The translations under genes were made by a program, and so were the position numbers. 64,000 bases of DNA, taken from the NCBI RefSeq assembly GCF_002245495.1, contig NZ_NQJF01000010.1, positions 62,001 through 126,000 on the forward strand, in the 5' to 3' direction. Positions 17,982-27,766 of this stretch are shown here, in pieces (position 1 is the first letter of the stretch; every line of letters begins with the position of its first letter). The DNA comes from Oceanimonas baumannii (lineage in GTDB: Bacteria; Pseudomonadota; Gammaproteobacteria; Enterobacterales; Aeromonadaceae). The notes below the pieces were generated by a model, which searched no databases, was not told the origin of the DNA, and saw only the letters and a list, made by a program, of their open reading frames with translations.

Positions 17982-18566
17982 ATGGCTGCGCCTTCGGAAT
18001 CACCCGAGCTGAACGAACAACTGCGGCTGCAAATGCTGAAATTTGCCACCTTGCAACTGCGGGATCCGCACATGGCGGAAGACGCCGTGCAAGAGGCCAT
18101 GCTTGGTGCCTTTTGTTATGCCCGTTCTTTTAACGGTCGCTCCGCCTACAAAACCTGGGTGTTTGCCATTCTTAAACACAAAATTGCCGATGAACTGCGT
18201 AAACGGAAACGACTGGCGACAGTGAGCGAGCTGAGCGACAGGGAAGACCGACAGTTTGAAGAAACACTGTTTAATCAGCATGGCCGCTGGCATAAAGAGG
18301 CGCGCCCGGTGCGCTGGAGCTCTCCCGATGACAACCTGGAAGACGAACGCTTCTGGGAAATCTTCGAGGCCTGTCTCAATGGTCTGCCTGCCAGCCAGGG
18401 CAGGGTATTTATGATGCGGGAATTTATCGGACTGGAAAGCGCAGAGATCTGTACCGAACTGGCACTGACTGTCAGCAATCTGAATGTGTTGCTGTACCGC
18501 GCCCGTCTGCGGCTGCGTGAGTGCCTGGAAAACCGCTGGCAACGACAAGGAGATGCCACATGCTGA
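17982..18566 (+). CDS. ECF-type RNA polymerase sigma factor
   Basis: 194-residue sigma-70-family factor of ECF layout. Region 2 lies at about 15-85 (AEDAVQEAMLGAF, then YKTWVFAILKHKIADELRKR) and region 4 at about 125-185 (LPASQGRVFMMREFIGLESA). It resembles the group defined as TIGR02943 (from memory). I chose ATG at 17982 because AAGGAG lies 6 nt upstream, rather than the GTG at 17934 inside the DoxX gene. Its stop overlaps the anti-sigma start by 7 nt. It probably controls the bufferin operon in response to metal or oxidative stress (inference). Confidence 0.9.
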   Translation: MAAPSESPELNEQLRLQMLKFATLQLRDPHMAEDAVQEAMLGAFCYARSFNGRSAYKTWVFAILKHKIADELRKRKRLATVSELSDREDRQFEETLFNQHGRWHKEARPVRWSSPDDNLEDERFWEIFEACLNGLPASQGRVFMMREFIGLESAEICTELALTVSNLNVLLYRARLRLRECLENRWQRQGDATC

Positions 18567-18736
18567 AATGTCATCAGGCTACCCGGCTGATGTCCGAAGC
18601 CCAGGAGCGGTCTCTTACCGCCGGAGAAAAGCTGTCACTCAGGCTGCACACGCTTATCTGTGCCGCCTGCCACAACTTTCAGCAGCAATTACCGGTACTG
18701 CGCCGGCTCAGCCGGACCTATGCCAGACGCAAGTAA
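18560..18736 (+). CDS. Zinc-finger anti-sigma factor
   Basis: 58-residue zf-HC2-type protein. Cys4, His30, Cys34 and Cys37 (HTLICAAC) form the H-x3-C-x2-C plus upstream Cys zinc site of anti-sigma factors. It has no membrane helix, so it would hold the sigma factor in the cytoplasm and release it when the zinc site is oxidised or exchanged. AGGAG precedes the ATG, and the gene overlaps the sigma gene by 7 nt. It is the last gene of the operon. Confidence 0.85.
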   Translation: MLKCHQATRLMSEAQERSLTAGEKLSLRLHTLICAACHNFQQQLPVLRRLSRTYARRK

Positions 18737-18802
18737 GGCGGGCTTCAGCCCGGATACCCATTCCGGACACAAGCCCACCCGCTGAATGACTCACGGTTTA
18801 CC

Positions 18803-20356
18803 TCACCGCTTCAGCCGCACCACCAGATCGTGCAACTCGGTGGCCACCAGCTGTAATGCCTCCATGCTACCGGCAGCCGCATCTGCCTGCGTCAGCCCCG
18901 TATCGGATACCTCCGCCATGGTTACCGACTGCTGATTAATATCTTCCGCCACCCGGGCCTGCTGCTCTACCGCTGTTGCCATCTGCAAAGACATATCGGC
19001 AATGCGGGACACCGCTGACACGATACCGCTGAGGGTCTGTTCGGTTTCCACTACCCGCGCCAGCCCCGATTCGGCACTGGCTTTCCCCTGCTCCGCCACG
19101 TCGACGGACGAGCCGGCCCGCTCAGTCAGCTCTGCCACAATACGATGGATCTCACCGGTAGAATCCCGGGTACGGGCGGCCAGCTGTCGTACCTCATCGG
19201 CTACCACCGCAAAACCACGGCCCTGGTCACCGGCCCGGGCAGCCTCAATGGCCGCATTAAGTGCCAGCAGGTTGGTCTGCTCCGATAATGTTTCAATCAT
19301 GCCTGCCACCCGGGCAATGGAGGAAGTTTGCTCCGCCAGTTGCCGGACCTCACCGCTGATATCGTCCACAATGCTTTTCAGTTCAGCGATCGCTTCCCGG
19401 GTCACACCGGCTACCGTCAGACCCTGCCTGGCCATCTGACTGGCAGTGTCAGCCTGACTGGCAGTTTCCTGCACATGGGCCGTCACGTCATTTATGGTGG
19501 TGCTCATCTCATTCATAGCGGTGGCCACCAGCTCGGTTTGTTCACTCAGGCCGGACATGCCTTCCCGCGTTTGCCGGGACTGCATCAGGCCCTCCTCTGA
19601 ACGACCGTGCACTCTGACTGCCGCATCTTCAATACGGGTAATGGTGGCCATAAGACGCGCCTTCTCACTGCGGATCCCCACATTCAGCCGGCCCTGCATG
19701 CCCTGCTCATGACTGTGAGTCTGCACGGCAAGCTCATGACGAAAGGCACTCCCCAACAGCACATCCAGCTGTTTCAGCGAACAGGTATGCCGGTAGTGGC
19801 TCCAGCCCGCAAAAGCGGCCAGTGCCAGCAGTTCGGCAGCGATGCCGGCATCGGTATACCCGGTCAGCAGCAGGCCGGCCACCAGTAACTGAGATGCCAC
19901 CAGCCAGAACAAAGATCGCTTAAAGAACATGGCTGGGAGCGCTTTCCTGCCCGCCCGCAGCTGCCCGTAGAGCCGCTCGGCCCGGGCCACATCCTCCCGC
20001 GCCGGACAGGCCCGCACCGACTCGTAACCGACAATCTTGCCCTTTTCGGTAATCGGCGACATGTATGCATCCACCCAGTAATAATCGCCGTTTTTACAGC
20101 GGTTTTTTACCAGTCCCATCCAGGGCTTACCGGCTTTAAGGTGTTCCCACATCACTTTAAATGCCTGAGGCGGCATATCGGGATGACGGATCATATTGTG
20201 AGGCTGGCCGATAAGTTCATCCCGGGTATAGCCACTGACGGCCACAAACGCATCATTGCAATGAAGAATATTACCCTGGATATCGGTGGTTGATACCAAG
20301 TGCTCATTGATACCGAAGGTACGTTCATTATCGGTGACAGGGAGATTTTTTCTCAT
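18803..20356 (-). CDS. Aer-like PAS chemoreceptor
   Basis: 517-residue methyl-accepting protein. An N-terminal PAS domain (about 15-125: [21 protein letters not shown]) resembles the FAD-binding PAS of Aer; one or two hydrophobic helices (about 145-185) anchor it. The signalling domain (about 250-510) has the conserved hairpin tip around [20 protein letters not shown]. There is no periplasmic domain, so it senses internal redox or energy state. It is monocistronic and convergent with the sigma/anti-sigma pair. Confidence 0.92.
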   Translation of the reverse strand: MRKNLPVTDNERTFGINEHLVSTTDIQGNILHCNDAFVAVSGYTRDELIGQPHNMIRHPDMPPQAFKVMWEHLKAGKPWMGLVKNRCKNGDYYWVDAYMSPITEKGKIVGYESVRACPAREDVARAERLYGQLRAGRKALPAMFFKRSLFWLVASQLLVAGLLLTGYTDAGIAAELLALAAFAGWSHYRHTCSLKQLDVLLGSAFRHELAVQTHSHEQGMQGRLNVGIRSEKARLMATITRIEDAAVRVHGRSEEGLMQSRQTREGMSGLSEQTELVATAMNEMSTTINDVTAHVQETASQADTASQMARQGLTVAGVTREAIAELKSIVDDISGEVRQLAEQTSSIARVAGMIETLSEQTNLLALNAAIEAARAGDQGRGFAVVADEVRQLAARTRDSTGEIHRIVAELTERAGSSVDVAEQGKASAESGLARVVETEQTLSGIVSAVSRIADMSLQMATAVEQQARVAEDINQQSVTMAEVSDTGLTQADAAAGSMEALQLVATELHDLVVRLKR

Positions 20357-20689
20357 ACAGAATCCTTCATTATCGCTTTATCCCGCTGAAGCGCCGCATT
20401 TCCGCTAAACACGACCCTGAGCCCTTTCAAATGACGGCATTGAGATGAATACCTGTTCGTTAAGTAAGGCTTTTCTAAAATTATACTTTCACCGTCAGCG
20501 CGTATGTACATCTTGACTGACTATTTCTTTCTTATTTGAACTTGAGCACTTAAGTCCTGACGCCCAAGTGTCATACAATAAGTGACGGAAATTCCGTGCA
20601 GCGTGATGTCAAGCGTCAGCACCTGATACCCTCTGGTGCCAGACGTAACCGCTGCTCCCCCAACACCAAACCTGGGAAATAGGGAAATA
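20357..20689. other. Intergenic region between aer-like gene and icd
   Basis: 333 nt separating divergent genes, so both promoters must lie here. The left half is AT-rich. I see no clear operator or hairpin. The short reverse-strand open frame inside it (20521-20712) has no ribosome site and overlaps the icd start, so I do not count it as a gene. Confidence 0.6.
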
Positions 20690-22921
20690 ATGACCAAAAA
20701 ACAATCAACCATCGTCTACACCCTGACTGACGAAGCACCTGCGCTGGCCACCTACTCTCTGCTGCCCATTATTCGCACCTTTACCGATGCCGCTGGCATT
20801 GATGTCACGCTCAGCGATATCTCCCTGGCCGGCCGCATCCTGGCCGCCTTTCCCGAACACCTGACCGACGAACAGCGTGTTACCGACGGCCTGGCCGAGC
20901 TGGGCCAGCTGACGCAGGATCCCTACGCCAATATCATCAAGTTGCCCAACATCAGCGCTTCCGTGCCTCAGCTGCGCGCCTGTATCAAAGAGCTTCAGTC
21001 TCAGGGTTATCAGGTTCCCGATCTGCCTGATGAGCCGAAAAACGATGAAGAAAAAGCCATTCGTGACGCTTATTCCAAAATTCTGGGCAGTGCCGTCAAC
21101 CCGGTATTGCGCCAGGGCAACTCAGATCGCCGTGCCCCGACCGCGGTTAAAGCCTTTGCCCGCAAGTACCCCCATTCCATGGGTGAGTGGTGCAAGGCGT
21201 CCCGTTCCCATGCCGACTACATGAACGGTGGTGACTTCTTCTCCAGCGAACAATCCATCACCAGCGACAAGGCTCAGACCGTACGCATTGAATTTATCGG
21301 TAAAGACGGCAAGCCCCAGCTGAAAAAAGAGCTGGCACTGCAAAAAGGCGAAGTGCTGGACAGCATGTTTATGAGCGCCAACGCACTGGAAACCTTCTTT
21401 GAAAAGACCCTGCAGGAATGTAAAGATGCGGGCGTGATGTGGTCTCTGCACGTTAAAGCCACCATGATGAAGGTCTCTCACCCCATCGTGTTCGGCCATG
21501 CTGTTAAAGTGTTCTACAAGGAAGTATTCGATAAATACGGCAAGCTGTTTGAAGAACTGGGAGTGAATCCCAACAACGGCATGAACAGCGTGCTGGAAAA
21601 GATCAAGACCCTGCCCCAGTCGACCCAGGAAGAAATTGAAGAAGCCATCCACGACTGCTACGAGCACCGTCCGGAAATGGCCATGGTAGATTCGGTCAAA
21701 GGCATCACTAACCTGCACGTGCCCAGCGACGTGATTGTGGATGCCTCCATGCCGGCCATGATCCGCAACTCCGGTAAAATGTGGGGCCGCGACGGCAAGC
21801 TGAAAGACACCAAGGCGGTCATGCCTGAGTCCACCTATGCCCGTATTTATCAGGAAGTCATCAATTTCTGTAAAACCAACGGTGCCTTTGACCCGCGCAC
21901 CATGGGCTCGGTATCCAACGTTGGCCTGATGGCGATGAAAGCCGAAGAGTACGGCTCTCACGATAAAACCTTTGAGATGACTGAAAACGGCACCATGCGT
22001 GTGGTGAGTGAAGCCGGCGACGTGCTGATGCAGCACGACGTGGAACAAGGCGATATCTGGCGCGCCTGCCAGACAAAAGACGCCGCCATTCGCGATTGGG
22101 TGAAACTGGCCGTTAACCGTGCCCGCAACTCCGACACCCCGGCAGTATTCTGGCTGGACGACGAGCGTGCTCACGACAACGAGCTGCGCAAAAAGGTAGA
22201 AACCTACCTGCAGGAGCACGATCTGACCGGTCTGGACATTCACATCATGTCTTATAACGAAGCCATCCGTTTCTCCATGGAACGCATGAAGCGCGGCAAA
22301 GACACCATCTCCGTGACCGGCAACGTACTGCGTGACTATCTCACCGATCTGTTCCCCATTATGGAACTGGGCACCTCTGCCAAGATGCTGTCCATTGTTC
22401 CCATGCTGGCCGGTGGCGGCATGTATGAAACCGGTGCCGGCGGCTCTGCGCCCAAGCACGTACAGCAGCTGATGGAAGAAAACCACCTGCGCTGGGACTC
22501 TCTGGGCGAGTTCCTGGCGTTGGCGGTATCACTGGAAGAGCTGGGCCTCAAGGAAGGCAACACCCGAGCCAAGCTGCTGGCCGGAGCTCTGGACAAAGCC
22601 ACCGAGCTGTTGCTGGATAACGGCAAATCACCGTCTCGCCGTGCCGGTGAGCTGGACAACCGGGGCAGCCATTTCTATCTGGCCATGTACTGGGCTCAGG
22701 AGCTGGCCGCGCAAACCGAAGACGCCGAACTGGCCGCGCATTTTGCGCCGCTGGCCAAAGCACTGGCTGATAACGAAGACAAAATCGTGGAAGAGCTGAA
22801 CGCGGTACAGGGCAAGTCTGCCGGTGTACACGGCTACTACCACGCCGATCCGGCCGAGCTGGAAAAGGTGATGCGCCCCAGCGCTACCCTGAATCAGGCT
22901 CTGGCTCAGCTGAACGGCTGA
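20690..22921 (+). CDS. icd: Monomeric NADP-dependent isocitrate dehydrogenase
   Basis: 743-residue enzyme of the monomeric IDH-II type, converting isocitrate to 2-oxoglutarate and CO2 in the TCA cycle. The length is typical (about 740). Family blocks include [18 protein letters not shown] at the N-terminus, [18 protein letters not shown] at about 180, and [17 protein letters not shown] at about 255-275 with substrate-binding Lys/Met residues. The start at 20690 has AGGGA upstream and gives the usual N-terminus; a GTG at 20636 is possible but unlikely. It is monocistronic with a strong terminator. Confidence 0.96.
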   Translation: MTKKQSTIVYTLTDEAPALATYSLLPIIRTFTDAAGIDVTLSDISLAGRILAAFPEHLTDEQRVTDGLAELGQLTQDPYANIIKLPNISASVPQLRACIKELQSQGYQVPDLPDEPKNDEEKAIRDAYSKILGSAVNPVLRQGNSDRRAPTAVKAFARKYPHSMGEWCKASRSHADYMNGGDFFSSEQSITSDKAQTVRIEFIGKDGKPQLKKELALQKGEVLDSMFMSANALETFFEKTLQECKDAGVMWSLHVKATMMKVSHPIVFGHAVKVFYKEVFDKYGKLFEELGVNPNNGMNSVLEKIKTLPQSTQEEIEEAIHDCYEHRPEMAMVDSVKGITNLHVPSDVIVDASMPAMIRNSGKMWGRDGKLKDTKAVMPESTYARIYQEVINFCKTNGAFDPRTMGSVSNVGLMAMKAEEYGSHDKTFEMTENGTMRVVSEAGDVLMQHDVEQGDIWRACQTKDAAIRDWVKLAVNRARNSDTPAVFWLDDERAHDNELRKKVETYLQEHDLTGLDIHIMSYNEAIRFSMERMKRGKDTISVTGNVLRDYLTDLFPIMELGTSAKMLSIVPMLAGGGMYETGAGGSAPKHVQQLMEENHLRWDSLGEFLALAVSLEELGLKEGNTRAKLLAGALDKATELLLDNGKSPSRRAGELDNRGSHFYLAMYWAQELAAQTEDAELAAHFAPLAKALADNEDKIVEELNAVQGKSAGVHGYYHADPAELEKVMRPSATLNQALAQLNG

Positions 22922-22949
22922 TTACCTATTTTAATTTACAAATAAATTA

Positions 22950-22976
22950 AACCCGGCTTCGGCCGGGTTTTTTATT
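22950..22976 (+). terminator. Terminator of icd
   Basis: Stem AACCCGGC / GCCGGGTT with a TTCG-like loop followed by six T residues, 29 nt after the icd stop codon. Confidence 0.9.
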
Positions 22977-23165
22977 ACCAGGGTATCAGCGGAGCCGGGG
23001 CTGAGTTCAGTATCATGGCAGAGCTGTACTACTCACGCTCCGCCCAATATGGGTATACACAACCACGACACCGTCAGTAGCCATGATAGACTCGAGCGGT
23101 ATTGTATATCCCGGCATTGGCGCTTTATTGTCAGTCATTACCCCCTATTTCAGGAGCATAGCCCC

Positions 23166-23918
23166 ATGTACAGAAGTATTGCCTGCTCTCTTGCTACCTT
23201 GCCACTGCTGGCGGTACCGGCCATGGCCCAGCCACTGAACGGCAGCATTGGAGTTTCCGTTACTCTGGCCCCGGATTATCTGGGTAGCGATGATTACAAA
23301 ACCCGGATTTTGCCTGATGCCAACCTGCGCTATGGCGATCAGTTTTATCTGAACCTGAGAGACGGCCTGGGCTGGAACCTGTACCACCAGAAAAACTGGA
23401 CCCTGTCACCTTTTATCGGGTATATCCCGGGTCGTGATAACGACGGTGACCTTAGCCGTTTTGAAAAAATAGACGGAGGTATCACCGGAGGTATGCGCCT
23501 GCGGTACCAGCCAGGCCCCTGGAATGTGACCCTAAAAGCTCAAACTCCACTTACCGGTGATATGGATGGTTATCAGGTCATTTTGCGTGCTGGCTGGCGC
23601 CACAGCATATCTCCCAATTGGTCTGCCGGCATTGGTCCCAACCTGATTTACAGCAGCAAGGAATGGACCCAGAGCCTGTTCCGGGTATCTGCAACTGATG
23701 CAGCCCGCAGCGGCTTTCAACGCTATGAGCCCGGTGACGGCTATTGGCGTCTGGGCCTGAGCGGCCATGTTAACTACCGCTTTTCATCAAACTGGTCACT
23801 GACCGGCCTTGCTACGGTGACCAGACTGACTGGCGATGCCAAAGACAGCCCTATTGTCCGTCAGGTCGGCGAATCAACACAGGTTCTGGCCGGTACGGTG
23901 CTGAGTTACCACTTCTGA
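23166..23918 (+). CDS. MipA/OmpV-family outer-membrane protein
   Basis: 250-residue beta-barrel protein of the MipA/OmpV family. The signal peptide is about 21 residues (ends PAMA). The mature protein opens with GVSVTLAPDYLGSDDYKTRI, typical of the family, and ends in an aromatic residue (SYHF) as outer-membrane barrels do. AGGAG precedes the ATG at 23166; the upstream in-frame ATG at 23049 is not supported by a ribosome site. It is flanked by terminators, so it is monocistronic. The precise role is unknown; relatives act as scaffolds for murein enzymes. Confidence 0.88.
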   Translation: MYRSIACSLATLPLLAVPAMAQPLNGSIGVSVTLAPDYLGSDDYKTRILPDANLRYGDQFYLNLRDGLGWNLYHQKNWTLSPFIGYIPGRDNDGDLSRFEKIDGGITGGMRLRYQPGPWNVTLKAQTPLTGDMDGYQVILRAGWRHSISPNWSAGIGPNLIYSSKEWTQSLFRVSATDAARSGFQRYEPGDGYWRLGLSGHVNYRFSSNWSLTGLATVTRLTGDAKDSPIVRQVGESTQVLAGTVLSYHF

Positions 23919-23921
23919 GTT

Positions 23922-23958
23922 AAAAAAACAGGCAACCCGGTTGCCTGTTTTTCTTTTT
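23922..23958 (+). terminator. Terminator of the MipA-family gene
   Basis: Stem AACAGGCAAC / GTTGCCTGTT with a CCG-rich loop and a T-rich tail (TTTTTCTTTTT); the A-run before it could make it work in both directions. Confidence 0.88.
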
Positions 23959-24251
23959 ACCAGCTAAGGTTATCCTGACAGGAACGAAAAATAGTTACTA
24001 TTGTAATGTTTAGCCCTCTATCCTTAACCACCCTCTTTGACTTCTCATAAAAACCAAGAAACAAAAAAAACCCAAAAAACCTATAAAAATACGCAAAACA
24101 ACACAAAAAAACCCTTTTAAATGCGATTTCTTCTTCCTTTCCTCTCACAATTGCGTTCCTGAATGAACCCCTTCCCTTGCGTCTTTTTACTTATTTTGCC
24201 AGTCTATAAAAGCAATTAAGGTTAGAACACGAAACCATAACGGAGCATCGC
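23959..24251. other. AT-rich promoter region of teaABCD
   Basis: About 290 nt with long A-runs on the plus strand (24055-24120), forming part of the 333-nt gap before teaA. I see no sigma-54 site and no clear palindrome. Phased A-tracts may bend the DNA. The reverse-strand open frame here (23957-24148) is low-complexity and rejected. Confidence 0.5.
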
Positions 24252-25274
24252 ATGGATACGCAAAAGGGATTCAAGTTCAAAAAGCTGGCCGGCATCCCGG
24301 CTCTGGCTCTGCTCGCCTGCAGTGCCGCTCAAGCCGACACCTGGCGCTATGCCCACGAGGAATATGAGGGCGATGTGCAGGATGTGTTCGCGTACAAATT
24401 TAAAGAATACATTGAAGACAACTCGGAGCATCAACTGCAGATCTATCGCTTTGGCGAACTGGGTGAGTCCGACGACATTATGGAGCAGACCCAGGCGGGA
24501 ATTCTTAACTTTGTGAACCAGTCGCCCGGCTTTACCGGCTCTCTGATCCCTGAAGCGCAGATCTTTTTTATTCCTTACCTGATGCCCACCGACATGAAAA
24601 ACGTGGTGAGCTTCTTCCGTGAAAGTGACGCCATCAACGACAAGTTTCCTGCCTTGTATGCGGAAAAGGGCCTGGAGCTGCTGCAGATGTATCCGGAAGG
24701 GGAGTTTGTCGTCACCCTGGATGAACCTGTCACCACCCCCGAAGAACTCAAAAACAAGAAGATTCGGGTGATGACCAACCCGCTGCTGTCGGAAACCTAC
24801 TCTGCCTTTGGTGCGACCCCCACTCCGTTGCCCTGGGGCGAGGTGTACGGCGCACTGCAGACCAATATGATTCAAGGCCAGGAAAACCCTATTTTCTGGA
24901 TTGAATCCGGTGGTCTGTACGAGGTGTCGCCCAATCTGATCTTCACCGGCCACGGCTGGTTCACCACTGCCATGATGGCCAATCAGGACTTCTATAATGG
25001 CCTGTCCGATGAAGACCAGCAGCTGGTACAGCAGGCCTCAGACTACGCCTTTGAAGAAATTCTTAAGCATATTGACGGTCTGGCCGAGCGTTCACTGGAA
25101 AAGATCACCAGCAGCAGTGACAAAGTCACCGTCACCCGCCTGAACGACGAGCAGATTGCCGCCTTCCGTGAGCGGGCTCCCCAGGTGGAAGCCAAGTTCA
25201 TCGAAATGACCGGTGAAAGCGGAAAAGCACTGCTCAACACCTTCAAAGAAGATCTTCAGAAAGTCACCAACTAA
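24252..25274 (+). CDS. teaA: TRAP ectoine-binding protein TeaA
   Basis: 340-residue periplasmic DctP-family binding protein. The signal peptide ends near residue 28 (AAQA); the mature protein begins DTWRYAHEEYEGDVQDVF, nearly identical to TeaA of Halomonas elongata as I remember it. GELGESDDIMEQTQ, FFIPYLMPTDM, NPLLSETY and ENPIFWIESGGLYEVSPN also match. It should bind ectoine and hydroxyectoine for use as osmolytes or nutrients. GGAG precedes the ATG. A hairpin separates it from teaB. Confidence 0.85.
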   Translation: MDTQKGFKFKKLAGIPALALLACSAAQADTWRYAHEEYEGDVQDVFAYKFKEYIEDNSEHQLQIYRFGELGESDDIMEQTQAGILNFVNQSPGFTGSLIPEAQIFFIPYLMPTDMKNVVSFFRESDAINDKFPALYAEKGLELLQMYPEGEFVVTLDEPVTTPEELKNKKIRVMTNPLLSETYSAFGATPTPLPWGEVYGALQTNMIQGQENPIFWIESGGLYEVSPNLIFTGHGWFTTAMMANQDFYNGLSDEDQQLVQQASDYAFEEILKHIDGLAERSLEKITSSSDKVTVTRLNDEQIAAFRERAPQVEAKFIEMTGESGKALLNTFKEDLQKVTN

Positions 25275-25281
25275 CCTGAAC

Positions 25282-25298
25282 GGGGCGCGCTGCGCCCC
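25282..25298 (+). promoter_or_regulatory. Intercistronic hairpin between teaA and teaB
   Basis: Stem GGGGCGC / GCGCCCC with a 3-nt loop, 8 nt after the teaA stop, without a real T-tract. Such hairpins commonly stabilise the binding-protein mRNA or partly terminate, giving more binding protein than permease. Confidence 0.6.
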
Positions 25299-25346
25299 AT
25301 TTCTACTTACCCTGGCCGGCCCTTTAATCCGGCCAAGGAGCAAGGT

Positions 25347-25943
25347 ATGAACAACAAAACCCAGGAAACCGTCGAAGACGATACCGCCGGCTACCACTCC
25401 GGCCTGCCCGGTATATTGGGCTGGGTAGATGAATGGATAGCCCGCATTGAGGCAGTCATGCTCGCCTTCGGTGTACTGCTGATGGCCATCAACACCTGTA
25501 GCAATGTCATTGCCCGCTTCGTATTTGGCGAAGGCTTTTTTTTCTCCGGCGAAATAAACCGCATTCTGATTATTCTGATCACCTTTGCCGGTCTGGGCTA
25601 TGCCGCCCGCCACGGCCGCCATATTCGCATGTCGGCACTGTATGATTCACTGGCCGTTCGGCTACGTAAAATCCTGATGATAGTGATTGCCCTGTTTACC
25701 TCTGCGGTGATGTTTTTTCTCTGCTACCACGCCTATGGCTACATTGAAACGCTATACAGCCGAGGCCGCATATTGCCGGCACTGGGCTTTGAGATCTGGT
25801 GGATTTACCTGTGGGTACCGGTGGGCTTTGCCATTACCGGCATTCAGTATTTTCTGACCGCCGTTAAAAACATCTCCAGCCATGGTGTATACCTGTCTAC
25901 CGGCGTGCCGGATGGCTATGGCGACACCGAAACCGAAGTCTGA
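25347..25943 (+). CDS. teaB: TRAP small permease TeaB (DctQ family)
   Basis: 198-residue inner-membrane protein with four helices after an acidic cytoplasmic N-terminus of about 30 residues. The DctQ pattern is visible in [20 protein letters not shown] and [17 protein letters not shown] lies upstream of the ATG. It is the small subunit of the ectoine-type TRAP transporter and is 11 nt from teaC. Confidence 0.85.
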   Translation: MNNKTQETVEDDTAGYHSGLPGILGWVDEWIARIEAVMLAFGVLLMAINTCSNVIARFVFGEGFFFSGEINRILIILITFAGLGYAARHGRHIRMSALYDSLAVRLRKILMIVIALFTSAVMFFLCYHAYGYIETLYSRGRILPALGFEIWWIYLWVPVGFAITGIQYFLTAVKNISSHGVYLSTGVPDGYGDTETEV

Positions 25944-25954
25944 GGAAAAATTCC

Positions 25955-27241
25955 ATGGCAACACTGTTAATGTCGATCATGATTGGCCTGCTGCTGCTGG
26001 GCTTTCCCATGATGATTCCGCTGATCACCGCTTCTGTGGTTGGCTTTATCATGATGTTCGACGGCTTTGGCCAGATGGGTACCTTTATTCAGCAGATGAT
26101 GGGAGGCATTCGCCCGGCTTCGCTGATTGCCGTCCCCATGTTTATTCTGGCCGCCGATATCATGACCCGGGGTCACTCCGCCGACCGGCTGATCAACATG
26201 GTGATGGCCTTTATTGGTCACATCAAGGGCGGCCTGGCCATCAGCACCGCCACTTCCTGTACCCTGTTTGGCGCAGTATCCGGTTCTACTCAGGCCACTG
26301 TGGTGGCGGTAGGCTCGCCACTGCGTCCCAGGATGCTGAAGGCCGGTTACTCCGATCCTTTTACTCTCGCGCTGATCATCAACGCCAGTGACATCGCCTT
26401 TTTGATCCCCCCCAGCATTGGCATGATTATCTATGGGGTGATCTCCGAAACCTCCATCGCCGAGCTGTTTATTGCCGGTATTGGTCCCGGTCTGCTGATT
26501 CTGGTGATGTTCTCTCTTTATTGCCTGTATTACGCCCACAAGCACGGCGTACCGACCGAGCCAAAAGCCAGCTGGCGCGAGCGGGGCCGGGCCGTGCGCC
26601 AGGCACTGTGGCCGCTGTTTTTCCCGGTCATTATCGTCGGCGGTATTTACGGCGGTATTTTCAGCCCTACCGAAGCCGCCGCCGTGTGTGTGCTCTACGC
26701 CTTTTTGCTGGAGTTCGTGATATTCCGTTCACTCAAACTTCCCGATATTTACCGCATTGCCAAGTCTACAGGGCTGATCACCGCCGTGGTCTTTATTCTG
26801 GTGGCGGTGGGTAACGGCTTCTCCTGGATTTTGTCGTTTGCCCAGGTACCGCAAGCCATTCTGGAATCTGTTGGTGTCAACGAGGCGGGTCCGGTAGGCG
26901 TACTTATCGCCATCTGTGTGGCGTTCTTTATTGCCTGCATGTTTGTGGATCCGATTGTTGTGATTCTGGTGCTGACCCCTATTTTCGCGCCAGCCATTCA
27001 GTCCACCGGGCTGGATCCGGTGCTGGTCGGTGTCCTCATCACTCTGCAGGTGGCCATCGGTTCAGCCACGCCGCCTTTTGGCTGTGACATCTTCACCGCC
27101 ATTGCTATTTTCAAACGCCCATATATGGAAGTAATACGCGGTACTCCACCTTTTATCTTTATGCTGGTGGCGGCCGCCGGGCTGATTATCGCCTTTCCCG
27201 ACATTGCACTGTATTTCCGGGATCTGGCCTTTGCGGACTGA
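25955..27241 (+). CDS. teaC: TRAP large permease TeaC (DctM family)
   Basis: 428-residue inner-membrane subunit with about 12 helices that forms the sodium-coupled translocation path. DctM-family features include GAVSGSTQATVVAVGSPLRP at about 108-128 and PPSIGMIIYGVISETSIAEL near 150. It sits between teaB and teaD with short gaps, as in the Halomonas cluster. Confidence 0.9.
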   Translation: MATLLMSIMIGLLLLGFPMMIPLITASVVGFIMMFDGFGQMGTFIQQMMGGIRPASLIAVPMFILAADIMTRGHSADRLINMVMAFIGHIKGGLAISTATSCTLFGAVSGSTQATVVAVGSPLRPRMLKAGYSDPFTLALIINASDIAFLIPPSIGMIIYGVISETSIAELFIAGIGPGLLILVMFSLYCLYYAHKHGVPTEPKASWRERGRAVRQALWPLFFPVIIVGGIYGGIFSPTEAAAVCVLYAFLLEFVIFRSLKLPDIYRIAKSTGLITAVVFILVAVGNGFSWILSFAQVPQAILESVGVNEAGPVGVLIAICVAFFIACMFVDPIVVILVLTPIFAPAIQSTGLDPVLVGVLITLQVAIGSATPPFGCDIFTAIAIFKRPYMEVIRGTPPFIFMLVAAAGLIIAFPDIALYFRDLAFAD

Positions 27242-27274
27242 GGTTTCGCACCACACATTGTGAAAGGAGGCAGA

Positions 27275-27718
27275 ATGTTTAAACGAATAGTGGTGGCTGT
27301 GGACGGCTCTGATTCCTCCCTCAGAGCCGTGGACAAGGCGGTGCAGTTGCAAAAATTGTTGCCCGAGGCCGAAATATTGCTTATTTGCGTATACAAACAT
27401 CACAGCCTGTTTGAAGCCAGCCTGTCCATCGGCCGGCCGGCGGAGATGGATATTCCCGACAAGGTGCTGTCGGAATACGCCCGGGAGGTTGTCAACTTCG
27501 CCAAGGCGCACGCGCAGGAACTGCAGGCCACCCATTTACGCGGCTTTGTTCGCGGCGGCCGGCCCTCAAAAGTTATCGTCAGGTTCGCGAAAGAAAAAGA
27601 CGCGGATCTCATTGTGGTAGGTACTCGCGGTACTCACAGCGATAAGGAAGGCATGCTGCTTGGCAGCGTATCACACCGGGTTACCAGTGCCGCCAGGTGC
27701 CCGGTACTGGTTGTATAA
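27275..27718 (+). CDS. teaD: Universal stress protein TeaD
   Basis: 147-residue UspA-domain protein with an ATP-binding loop near the C-terminus (GTRGTHSDKEGMLLGSVSHR). TeaD of Halomonas binds ATP and lowers TeaABC activity. The start at 27275 is chosen because AAAGGAGG lies directly upstream; the GTG at 27260 would contain that ribosome site. It is the last gene of teaABCD, 33 nt after teaC. Confidence 0.85.
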   Translation: MFKRIVVAVDGSDSSLRAVDKAVQLQKLLPEAEILLICVYKHHSLFEASLSIGRPAEMDIPDKVLSEYAREVVNFAKAHAQELQATHLRGFVRGGRPSKVIVRFAKEKDADLIVVGTRGTHSDKEGMLLGSVSHRVTSAARCPVLVV

Positions 27719-27743
27719 AAATAACAGGGGCCATTGACCCCTG
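27715..27743 (-). terminator. Terminator of the barrel-protein gene
   Basis: Stem CAGGGG / CCCCTG with a 7-nt loop; read on the minus strand it is followed by TTATTTTTA. It lies between convergent teaD and the barrel gene and overlaps the teaD stop codon. Confidence 0.7.
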
Positions 27744-27766
27744 CTTCCGCGACCTGCCACAAAGCG

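Noticed and set aside
21122-22486. 454-residue open frame opposite icd
   Set aside because: It is the shadow of the highly conserved icd gene; His-rich low-quality protein with no motif.
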